This document shows positions 1 through 4,992 of a stretch of 6,868 nt of DNA, in pieces. Source of the stretch: Clostridiales bacterium (lineage in GTDB: Bacteria; Bacillota; Clostridia; Lachnospirales; Lachnospiraceae). Numbering within the stretch: position 1 is the stretch's first letter; each line of letters opens with the position of its first letter. The stretch lies in the NCBI GenBank assembly GCA_029267975.1, contig JAJUHH010000160.1, forward strand, positions 1-6,868. Direction: 5' to 3'. Under the pieces are notes generated by a model. It was not told where the DNA came from and made no database searches. It was given only the letters and a program-made list of their open reading frames with translations. The position numbers and the translations under genes were made by a program.

Positions 1-29
1 CCGTTTATCTTTAATAAATCGTCTGCCAT
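1..29 (-). CDS. 5' end of an unidentified protein, cut by the window edge
   Basis: A minus-strand ATG at 29-27 is preceded by GAGGTGG (40-34), with seven bases between GAGG and the start codon. The reading frame stays open to the window edge and gives only MADDLLKIN before it is cut. A matching sigma-A type promoter lies 80-110 bases upstream. The start signals look real, but nine residues are too few to assign a family, so I give no function. The gene is transcribed in the same direction as the glycosylase gene upstream, from which a terminator hairpin separates it. It therefore probably has its own transcript. Confidence 0.55.
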
Positions 30-107
30 AATGCCACCTCATCTCTTTCTGTTTCTATCTCAAATAGATGGAATAGTTGCATTTTAATTCCTACTATTTT
101 AATATAC

Positions 108-136
108 ATTATATTACTAGGATTTCACCTTTGCAA
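108..136 (-). promoter_or_regulatory. Sigma-A type promoter for the left-edge gene
   Basis: On the minus strand, TTGCAA (136-131) and a perfect TATAAT (113-108) are separated by 17 bases. Transcription would start near 101, giving a leader of about 72 bases before the ATG at 29. This is a match by eye to the consensus. Support comes from the strong ribosome binding site and open frame that follow. Confidence 0.55.
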
Positions 137-172
137 GCAGGAAATACACCCTCTGCTCCTCTCATTTTGAAA

Positions 173-188
173 TGTGATAAATATCACA
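173..188. promoter_or_regulatory. Crp/Fnr-type binding site (TGTGA-N6-TCACA)
   Basis: TGTGATAAATATCACA is a perfect 16-bp palindrome with 7-bp arms and a 2-bp centre. It matches exactly the TGTGA-N6-TCACA pattern bound by Crp/Fnr-family regulators, including Fnr of Bacillus subtilis and Crp of enteric bacteria. Its centre is about 80 bp upstream of the predicted start of the left-edge gene's transcript. This distance fits upstream activation on the same helical face. It sits just beyond the glycosylase terminator. Assignment to a particular regulator is inference. Confidence 0.5.
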
Positions 189-189
189 A

Positions 190-225
190 AACAAGGGCTC
201 TGTACAACCTACAGCAGCCCTTGTT
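190..225 (-). terminator. Intrinsic terminator of the DNA glycosylase gene
   Basis: The 10-bp arms AACAAGGGCT (190-199) and AGCCCTTGTT (216-225) are perfectly complementary. An inner CTGT/ACAG pairing (200-203 with 211-214) extends the stem, with C215 bulged. On the minus strand the stem runs into TTGTTTTG, a broken U-tract. The hairpin begins nine bases after the glycosylase stop codon. Confidence 0.75.
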
Positions 226-234
226 CTTACCTGA

Positions 235-846
235 TTATTTTACCGAAACATATGAATTATCCTCAATATAAAATCTCCAGAGGAAATCCTTTGCTTCCTC
301 TGCATAATCAATCCCCACGCGTTTGGCAGATATGATATGGAAGGCTTGGGCTTCCCCGTCTTCCAAATATAATTTATGACCACACAGATCTTCCCCATTT
401 AGCTCCCGGTCTATTCGTAATGCCTGGCATAGTTTTCCGGGTCCGTTGCCAAGTCCAAGAAGCTGACTCCGTGACAAGTCGCTATAGGACTTTTGAAATC
501 TGTTAAGGGCCATTTGCTCTTGCCCTTCCAGGGGCTGTATTGCCCTAACCAATACAGCCTGAGGAACTCCTTCCTCTCTTGTTACAATATTAAAGCAATA
601 ATACATCCCATAGATAAAATAGACGTAGGAGTATCCCGGGCCACCATACATCACCTCAACTCTTGGAGTTCTTCTTCCTCCATAGGAATGCGCCGCCTTA
701 TCCTCCCAGCCCATGTAGGCCTCTGTTTCAACAATCTTTGCCGCAAGCCGATGCCCATTATGCTCGTGAACCAGAACCTTACCCAAGAGCTCCTTGGCTA
801 CGACGAGGGAATCCCTGTTATAAAACTCTCTGCTTAATTTACTCAC
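235..846 (-). CDS. mpg: DNA-3-methyladenine glycosylase, AAG/MPG type
   Basis: This monofunctional base-excision repair enzyme excises alkylated purines such as 3-methyladenine from DNA. The 203-residue protein spans the normal length of bacterial AAG proteins. The family core is intact. VETEAY at 39-44 carries the catalytic Glu42 and the base-pocket Tyr44, equivalent to human Glu125 and Tyr127. His53 matches human His136. Tyr76 in YVYFIYG is the intercalating tyrosine (human Tyr159), and Asn86 and Arg101 match Asn169 and Arg182. The motif GNGPGKL lies at 133-139. The start is GTG (846-844), set by AGGAG (858-854) seven bases upstream. The gene follows the phosphatidyltransferase gene on the same strand after a 160-bp gap. 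It could have its own promoter, though none is clear. It ends at a good terminator. Assignment is secure by motif. Activity is inferred from the family. Confidence 0.95.
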   Translation of the reverse strand: MSKLSREFYNRDSLVVAKELLGKVLVHEHNGHRLAAKIVETEAYMGWEDKAAHSYGGRRTPRVEVMYGGPGYSYVYFIYGMYYCFNIVTREEGVPQAVLVRAIQPLEGQEQMALNRFQKSYSDLSRSQLLGLGNGPGKLCQALRIDRELNGEDLCGHKLYLEDGEAQAFHIISAKRVGIDYAEEAKDFLWRFYIEDNSYVSVK

Positions 847-882
847 TGTTACACTCCTGATCTATTCTTATGCTGCAAACAA

Positions 883-935
883 CCATTGACACTTATGTTA
901 GGCAAGCATCCATTGACTTTATGTTGGTAAATGCC
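883..935. repeat. Imperfect tandem direct repeat, two copies of about 27 bp
   Basis: CCATTGAC followed closely by TTATGTT occurs at 883-899 and again from 910, with a period of 27 bp. The remainder is similar but diverged (GGCAAGCAT against GGTAAATGCC). It lies between the glycosylase and phosphatidyltransferase genes. Function unknown; it could be a regulator site pair or decayed repeat DNA. Confidence 0.4.
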
Positions 936-1006
936 TGTTTACTCTTTGCATGAATCATACAATAGAATAGTTTACATTTCAACTTATGACTTATACCTGA
1001 CTCCAA

Positions 1007-1564
1007 TCAATAAACAGCTCTGCGATTTACCATGGCTCTTATTCGAAAGACTGTTGATATTACTGCCATAGCAGCAATCCATAGACATAATATCAGGAGC
1101 ATAAGCCGATAGGTTTCCAAAGGAAGGAAGAATTGAAGCAGCAAAGTTATGACAGGTAATATATAGAAGCATAATGCCACGAAACGTCCAAAGGGATCAA
1201 ATACAAACATAGGCTTATGCTTAATATGTCTTCTACTGTAAGCTGAGGATAAGCAAAATTCTAAAAACTTCATTACAATGACACTAATCATCCATGAGGG
1301 AAGCAATCCCCGATCCATTAGCAAAGCACAGGTGGTTACAATAAAGAAAAAATCAGTAGCCACATCGAATACTGCACCCAGGTTGCTGCTGATCTGATAC
1401 CTGCGGGCCAATCTTCCATCCCAATAATCAGAAGCTGCCACCAAGGCAAATATGACTAAACAAGGGAAGAGCGGATTTATGTACTCTGACAATAAATAGC
1501 AGAATAAGAGGGAAAGCGGAACCCTTGACAGGGTTAATCCATTGATTAATATAAGCTTCGTCAC
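1007..1564 (-). CDS. CDP-alcohol phosphatidyltransferase family membrane protein
   Basis: This enzyme class transfers a phosphatidyl group from CDP-diacylglycerol to an alcohol, such as glycerol-3-phosphate, inositol phosphate or another phosphatidyl lipid, at the membrane. The full signature is present at residues 46-71: D46-x2-D49-G50-x2-A53-R54-x8-G63-x3-D67-x3-D71. All four metal-binding or catalytic aspartates are conserved. The 185-residue protein has several hydrophobic segments (about 15-45, 65-85, 90-105, 125-170), as expected for this six-helix family. The substrate alcohol cannot be read from the motif, so I avoid the name pgsA. The start is GTG (1564-1562) with AAAAGGAG (1578-1571) six bases upstream. 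The 35-bp perfect dyad at 1620-1654 lies 55 bases upstream and matches the tetR operator, so regulation by the neighbouring repressor is likely. A synthase of housekeeping phosphatidylglycerol would not normally be controlled this way. That suggests an accessory lipid role, which is inference. Confidence 0.88.
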   Translation of the reverse strand: MTKLILINGLTLSRVPLSLLFCYLLSEYINPLFPCLVIFALVAASDYWDGRLARRYQISSNLGAVFDVATDFFFIVTTCALLMDRGLLPSWMISVIVMKFLEFCLSSAYSRRHIKHKPMFVFDPFGRFVALCFYILPVITLLLQFFLPLETYRLMLLILCLWIAAMAVISTVFRIRAMVNRRAVY

Positions 1565-1619
1565 GGATCTCTCCTTTTATAAAAAAATAATATAGGTCAA
1601 AAAGTTATTCATAAACGCA

Positions 1620-1654
1620 TGAGTGAATGAATAAATTTTATATTCATTCACTCA
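1620..1654. promoter_or_regulatory. Operator-like dyad upstream of the phosphatidyltransferase gene
   Basis: A perfect inverted repeat has 14-bp arms (1620-1633 and 1641-1654) around a 7-base centre. Its inner 27 bp, TGAATGAATA-N7-TATTCATTCA, has the same arms and spacer length as the dyad in the tetR promoter at 2512-2538. On the minus strand the centre reads TATAAAAT, a possible -10 box lying inside the operator, though no good -35 accompanies it. Another weak option is TTTATG-N17-TATTAT (1615-1587). The dyad is AT-rich, so it is not a convincing terminator. Confidence 0.75.
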
Positions 1655-1665
1655 AAATTAAAAAA

Positions 1666-1890
1666 TTATGAATTTACTTGCCTGATTTTTTCAAAAAATG
1701 CTTCCTTGCTGTCACATATAGTGAATTCTCCATTCAAAATACCGAAGACCTTATGATCATATTCACAGCACTTTCTTACACTGCACTTACCCAGGCAGCC
1801 TACCGAATAATCCTTTGCATTCATAAAAGAGTTTAGCTCCTTAACATCAAAACCGGAGCATTTTTTACATACCTTAATTTTCTTTGCCAT
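1666..1890 (-). CDS. Small Cys-rich protein, thioredoxin-like [2Fe-2S] ferredoxin or DUF1450-like
   Basis: This 74-residue soluble protein has seven cysteines: Cys8, Cys11, Cys32, Cys36, Cys41, Cys42 and Cys59. The layout has an N-terminal VCKKC, then GCLGKC at 31-36 (a C-x3-C pair), then an FGILNGEFTICDS strand and a C-terminal helix. It resembles the small thioredoxin-fold proteins that include the [2Fe-2S] ferredoxins and the DUF1450/YuzB group, where GCLG-x-C is typical. Metal or cluster binding is therefore plausible but unproven. The start is certain: ATG at 1890-1888 with AAAGGAGG (1904-1897) six bases upstream. It begins 29 bases after the tetR stop codon, so the two should share a transcript. 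The extra adjacent pair Cys41-Cys42 is not part of the usual four-ligand pattern. A role as a sensor partner or a redox protein is inference. Confidence 0.7.
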   Translation of the reverse strand: MAKKIKVCKKCSGFDVKELNSFMNAKDYSVGCLGKCSVRKCCEYDHKVFGILNGEFTICDSKEAFFEKIRQVNS

Positions 1891-1919
1891 ACCAATCCTC
1901 CTTTCCTTATGATCGATGC

Positions 1920-2492
1920 CTATCTTGCTGTGATTCCCTGAATAATAAACTCTCCTAAAAGTCTTAAGGCACTGGGGAAATCTGCAATTCCCACCTCATC
2001 CTGATGGTTATCCAGATATACCAGCATATCAAAAATTGAAAGGACTGCTTCGATATCAAGATCCTCCCTGATGCTTTTCTCTGCCCGCCACTTTGCTAAA
2101 AGCTCAATAAAAACACTGCGCACAAAGGAGACATCTTCTCCCCCATGCTCATTAAAATAAGCACGCAATTCCCGCGCCATATCCTTCTTATACCATTCCT
2201 TTAATATCATATTGTTGCTCATGATATTCAGGCTCTGCTGCATATAGTCTCTGATAATCTTGTCAGGAGTATCATTGAAATTAAGTGCCTTGACCGTTGC
2301 TCTTTTTACACGGCTGTTCTCATCAATGAAGATCTCAAGAAAAAGCTGCTCCTTTGATTCATAGTAATTGTAAAAGGTGCCAACTCCTACACCGGCCTTC
2401 TTTGTGATATCCGATACATTGATATCCTTAAAACCCTTTTGCTGAAACAGTTCTCTTCCGGCTTCAAAAATTACCGCTTTCTTATCCTGCAA
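1920..2492 (-). CDS. TetR/AcrR family transcriptional regulator
   Basis: This 190-residue dimeric DNA-binding protein is usually a repressor released by a small ligand. The N-terminal HTH domain is typical: a first helix at about 3-19, then VSDITKKAGVGVGTFYNYYESKEQLF-type residues at about 26-51, including the GVGTFYNYY recognition helix. The C-terminal ligand and dimer domain (about 60-190) is helical and has no recognisable subtype, so the ligand is unknown. The start is TTG (2492-2490), fixed by AGGAGG (2506-2501) eight bases upstream. No ATG fits. A consensus promoter lies just upstream and its start site is covered by an operator-like dyad, so autorepression is expected. The gene is followed by the Cys-rich 74-residue protein in the same operon. 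Confidence 0.92.
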   Translation of the reverse strand: MQDKKAVIFEAGRELFQQKGFKDINVSDITKKAGVGVGTFYNYYESKEQLFLEIFIDENSRVKRATVKALNFNDTPDKIIRDYMQQSLNIMSNNMILKEWYKKDMARELRAYFNEHGGEDVSFVRSVFIELLAKWRAEKSIREDLDIEAVLSIFDMLVYLDNHQDEVGIADFPSALRLLGEFIIQGITAR

Positions 2493-2511
2493 TTGAATAA
2501 CCTCCTGATAA

Positions 2512-2538
2512 TGAATGAATATTTTTATTATTCATTCA
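2512..2538. promoter_or_regulatory. Operator-like dyad over the tetR transcription start
   Basis: TGAATGAATA (2512-2521) and TATTCATTCA (2529-2538) form a perfect 10-bp inverted repeat around a 7-base centre. It begins two bases after the -10 box of the tetR promoter and covers the predicted start near 2533. This is a classic position for self-repression. The arms are identical to the inner 10-bp arms of the dyad at 1620-1654. A 27-bp site is long for one TetR dimer and could take two, as the QacR operator does. Confidence 0.8.
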
Positions 2539-2539
2539 C

Positions 2540-2568
2540 ATTGTAGCATTAATGAAAACTTTTGTCAA
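2540..2568 (-). promoter_or_regulatory. Strong sigma-A promoter of the tetR operon
   Basis: On the minus strand TTGACA (2568-2563) is a perfect -35 box and TACAAT (2545-2540) matches five of six -10 positions, with a 17-base spacer. Start of transcription would be near 2533, inside the operator, with about 40 bases to the TTG start codon. Confidence 0.8.
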
Positions 2569-2591
2569 GGATGAGTTTTCCTTTCTATAAT
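2562..2591 (+). promoter_or_regulatory. Divergent sigma-A promoter facing the chitinase gene
   Basis: TTGTCA (2562-2567) and a perfect TATAAT (2586-2591) are separated by 18 bases. The -35 box overlaps the -35 box of the tetR promoter on the other strand by five bases, so the two promoters may compete for polymerase. If it serves the chitinase gene, the leader is about 265 bases long. Confidence 0.5.
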
Positions 2592-2864
2592 GATATTATG
2601 TATGTCTGGTGGAAGCATTCATTATTATATATTGTGGAGCCAGAATCGCTGAACAAGCGTATACCTAGGGGGAAGGTAAATAGGATTTGACTTCTGCCTT
2701 CGATTGATTCTTTGTTAAATTGTTTTCAATTTAATAGAACGCTACAGTTTTACCATTGTTTTAATAATGCATAGGAACGGTCTACCCCTTATAATAGCCA
2801 TATGCAAACAGATACAGCACAGAGAACGCTGTGCTCTTTCCCAGAATATAAGGAGGTAACCCCT
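2592..2864 (+). other. Long untranslated stretch before the chitinase gene
   Basis: The gene-free region from 2493 to 2864 is 372 bp. Its left part holds the operator and the two divergent promoters. The rest has a perfect 8-bp dyad at 2715-2734, an isolated TATAAT at 2790-2795 without a proper -35 box, and a 30-codon open frame at 2598-2690. A weak TTGTTT-N17-TACAGT pair lies at 2720-2748. I compared it by eye with common riboswitch cores and recognised none. Confidence 0.4.
2715..2734. repeat. Perfect inverted repeat upstream of the chitinase gene
   Basis: TTAAATTG (2715-2722) and CAATTTAA (2727-2734) are exact complements around TTTT. It is AT-rich and sits about 130 bp upstream of the chitinase start codon, so it could be a regulator site. 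It is too weak as a hairpin to be a terminator. Confidence 0.45.
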
Positions 2865-4802
2865 TTGAACTATATGAAACGATTATTGGCATTTGTTCTT
2901 ATGACTTTGCTGTTTTTACTTTTCCCTTTGAGTCAAGTAAGTTCTGCCCAGGCAGCAACGCTCAGGCTCAGCAGTTCCTCCTTTACACTTGAAGTTGGTC
3001 ATTATAAAACCCTATCCGTGAGCGGTACGAGAAATAAAGTAACCTGGTCCTCCAGCAACAAATCAGTTGCTGCAGTTAGTTCCACAGGCAAGGTTACAGC
3101 AAAGGCTCCCGGCACAGCCACAATTTATGCCAATGTTTCCGGCAAGAAATTATCCGGCAAGGTTACAGTGATCAAATTAAATTATTCCTCTGCAACTCTG
3201 GCAACAGGTGATACAAAGACACTGAAGGTGTCCGGTTCCTCCGCTAAGGTTACCTGGTCCTCCAGTAATAAATCAATTGCTGCTGTAAGTTCTGCAGGTA
3301 AGGTTACGGCAAAGGCTCCCGGCACAGTAACCATCTATGCCAGTGTCTCCGGAAAGAAATTATCCAGTAAGATTACTGTGGTGAAATTAAATTACTCCTC
3401 TGCAACTCTGACAACGGGTGATACAAAGACACTGAAGGTGTCTGGCTCCTCTGCTCAGGTTACCTGGACTTCCTCCAATAAATCAGTCGCAACTGTTTCT
3501 TCCGCTGGCAAGGTAACTGCGAAAGCTGCCGGTACAGCCACGATCAGCGCAACCGTATCAGGGAAGGCCTTAAAGAGTACCATAACGGTAAAAGCCAAGA
3601 ATCCAGTGACTCCGACCCCTACAGTAACGCCTAGTACAACACCGACTGCAACACCGGTACCCACCATGACTCCGGAGCAATCAGCTGCAGCAACTCCCAG
3701 TACCACGCCGGATACAAATTCGGACAGCTCTGCGGAGCCCATCGCCGCAACAGGTACAAAGATCATCGGCTATTATGCCAGCTGGTCTGCCTATTCCGGT
3801 TATACTCCGGATCGGATTGATGCTGCTAAGCTGACTCATATTAATTATGCCTTTGCAAATATCGGAAGTGATCTGAAGGTAACGCTTGGATACCCGGATA
3901 TCGATCCCGGTAACATCAGTAAGCTTAATCAGTTGAAAAAGGTTAATCCTGCCCTGAAGACACTTATCTCTGTGGGTGGCTGGTCCTGGTCAGGAAGATT
4001 TTCCGATGTTGCCGCTACAGAAGCCAACCGTATTACTTTCGCGGATAGCCTTGTGGACTTTATTGTCAAATATGGCTTTGACGGAGTCGATATCGATTGG
4101 GAATATCCTGTGAGCGGTGGTTTATCAACCAATTCAAACCGCCCTGAAGATAAGTATAACTTTACTTTACTGATGAAGACCATAAGAGAAAGATTAGATG
4201 CCAGAGGGAAAATAGACGGTAAATCTTATCTCCTCAGCTTTGCAGGAGGAGCAGGCTCCGGTTACATCCGCAATACCGAGCTCAATAAGCTTAGTCAATA
4301 TGTGGATTATGCGACTGTAATGACCTACGATATCCATGGTTCCTGGGAGCCCTACACGAATTTTAATGCCCCTCTTTATGTGAATGACCCCGTACAGCCT
4401 TACCAAATTAGTGTTGATTCAAGTATCCAAAGCTGGCTGCAGGCATGCTTTCCAAAAAATAAGCTGGTTATGGGAGTTCCTTTTTACGGCTATGTATACA
4501 ATGCCGCAGGCAGCAACAATCAGGGCTTATACCAGACCTATTCCGGTGCTTCCTCCATCAGCTATGGAACCTTAGCGGCCTATTATCTAAATAATCCTGA
4601 TTATAAACAGTACTTCCATTCCGGTTCCAAAGTGCCTTGGCTCTATAACGGCTCCACCTTTATCACCTACGAGAACGAGCAGTCCATGGCTGAGAAAGCG
4701 AAGTATATTGAAGAAAAAGGCTTACAGGGAGCAATGATCTGGGAACTAAGTCAGGATCCCAACCGTGTTTTATTAAGCTCCTTGTACAAAGAACTAAATT
4801 AA
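2865..4802 (+). CDS. Secreted GH18 chitinase with three BIG2 domains
   Basis: This extracellular endo-acting glycoside hydrolase is predicted to cut chitin or related N-acetylglucosamine polymers by substrate-assisted catalysis. I chose TTG at 2865 because AAGGAGG (2850-2856) lies eight bases before it. The ATG at 2874 is 17 bases away, and an upstream in-frame ATG at 2802 has no such site and would spoil the signal peptide. The product has 645 residues. It has a signal peptide (1-30, ending AQA before Ala31), three BIG2 Ig-like repeats of 70 residues (34-103, 104-173, 174-243), a Pro/Thr/Ser linker (about 245-297) and a GH18 barrel (298-639). The barrel has the SVGGW strand, the catalytic D406-x2-D409-x-D411-x-E413 with Glu413 as acid, MTYDIHGSW (485-493) and the terminal strand MIWEL with Trp626. 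All expected catalytic residues are present. No LPXTG anchor or separate chitin-binding module is visible. The BIG2 repeats probably act as spacers or wall attachment. Chitinase rather than another GH18 activity is likely, not proven. Confidence 0.93.
   Translation: MNYMKRLLAFVLMTLLFLLFPLSQVSSAQAATLRLSSSSFTLEVGHYKTLSVSGTRNKVTWSSSNKSVAAVSSTGKVTAKAPGTATIYANVSGKKLSGKVTVIKLNYSSATLATGDTKTLKVSGSSAKVTWSSSNKSIAAVSSAGKVTAKAPGTVTIYASVSGKKLSSKITVVKLNYSSATLTTGDTKTLKVSGSSAQVTWTSSNKSVATVSSAGKVTAKAAGTATISATVSGKALKSTITVKAKNPVTPTPTVTPSTTPTATPVPTMTPEQSAAATPSTTPDTNSDSSAEPIAATGTKIIGYYASWSAYSGYTPDRIDAAKLTHINYAFANIGSDLKVTLGYPDIDPGNISKLNQLKKVNPALKTLISVGGWSWSGRFSDVAATEANRITFADSLVDFIVKYGFDGVDIDWEYPVSGGLSTNSNRPEDKYNFTLLMKTIRERLDARGKIDGKSYLLSFAGGAGSGYIRNTELNKLSQYVDYATVMTYDIHGSWEPYTNFNAPLYVNDPVQPYQISVDSSIQSWLQACFPKNKLVMGVPFYGYVYNAAGSNNQGLYQTYSGASSISYGTLAAYYLNNPDYKQYFHSGSKVPWLYNGSTFITYENEQSMAEKAKYIEEKGLQGAMIWELSQDPNRVLLSSLYKELN
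2964..3593 (+). repeat. Three tandem 210-bp repeats encoding BIG2 domains
   Basis: The units are 2964-3173, 3174-3383 and 3384-3593, in register at exactly 210 bp (70 codons). Each encodes a core of the form VTWSSSNKS...VSSAGKVTAKAPGT. The second and third units are the closest, at about four-fifths identical residues, and share long identical DNA runs, for example around 3209 and 3419. The first is more diverged at its N-terminal half. This indicates internal duplication and makes copy-number change by recombination possible. Confidence 0.9.
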
Positions 4803-4885
4803 AGACACTTGAGAGTCAATTGAAAAAGTCAAATAAAAAATCTATTGAAAAAGTTTATTGAGAAATAAATAATAATAAGCCCTTC

Positions 4886-4913
4886 TTGCATTATTCGACT
4901 TTTATGTTATAAT
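4886..4913 (+). promoter_or_regulatory. Extended -10 promoter for the FNT channel gene
   Basis: TTGCAT (4886-4891), a 16-base spacer and a perfect TATAAT (4908-4913) preceded by TG at 4905-4906 give an extended -10 promoter. The start would be near 4920, about 73 bases before the channel ATG. Confidence 0.6.
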
Positions 4914-4926
4914 GTGACGTGGTCAT

Positions 4927-4959
4927 AAAACCCTTCCGACGCTTTGACGGAAGGGTTTT
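4927..4959. terminator. Strong intrinsic hairpin between the chitinase and FNT genes
   Basis: AAAACCCTTCCG (4927-4938) pairs perfectly with CGGAAGGGTTTT (4948-4959) around a 9-base loop, with a fifth T at 4960. It has terminator form in both directions because of the A-run before and the T-run after. It could end the chitinase transcript 125 bases after its stop. However, it lies after the predicted FNT promoter, so it could also attenuate or stabilise the FNT transcript. Confidence 0.75.
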
Positions 4960-4992
4960 TGAAATAAAAGGATTAGAAGGAAGAACATGTAA

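Noticed and set aside
77..271. 64-codon plus-strand open frame across the left intergenic region
   Set aside because: It overlaps a promoter, the Crp/Fnr-type palindrome and a terminator hairpin on the other strand. It has no ribosome binding site and an unremarkable composition.
493..837. 114-codon plus-strand open frame over the glycosylase gene
   Set aside because: It is antisense to a fully conserved enzyme, with no family resemblance and no start signals.
2790..2795. TATAAT just before the chitinase leader
   Set aside because: No -35 box at 16-18 bases and no TG extension, so it is not a convincing promoter by itself.
2802..2864. Upstream in-frame ATG of the chitinase frame at 2802
   Set aside because: It has no ribosome binding site, and a TATAAT lies only six bases before it. 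The 21 extra residues are polar and would mask the signal peptide. AAGGAGG at 2850-2856 points to TTG 2865 instead.
2598..2864. Riboswitch in the chitinase leader
   Set aside because: Only weak 4-5 bp stems are visible, with none of the conserved cores of cyclic di-GMP, guanidine, purine, preQ1, fluoride or THF riboswitches that I know.
3455..3766. 103-codon minus-strand open frame inside the chitinase gene
   Set aside because: It is a mirror of the Thr/Pro-rich linker and BIG2 codons. Its low-complexity Val/Gly composition and the intact plus-strand domains show it is a shadow.
4819..4854. Direct repeat ATTGAAAAAGT, two copies 25 bp apart after the chitinase stop
   Set aside because: It is short and A-rich in AT-rich DNA with only two copies, so chance is likely. 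It is not a CRISPR array.
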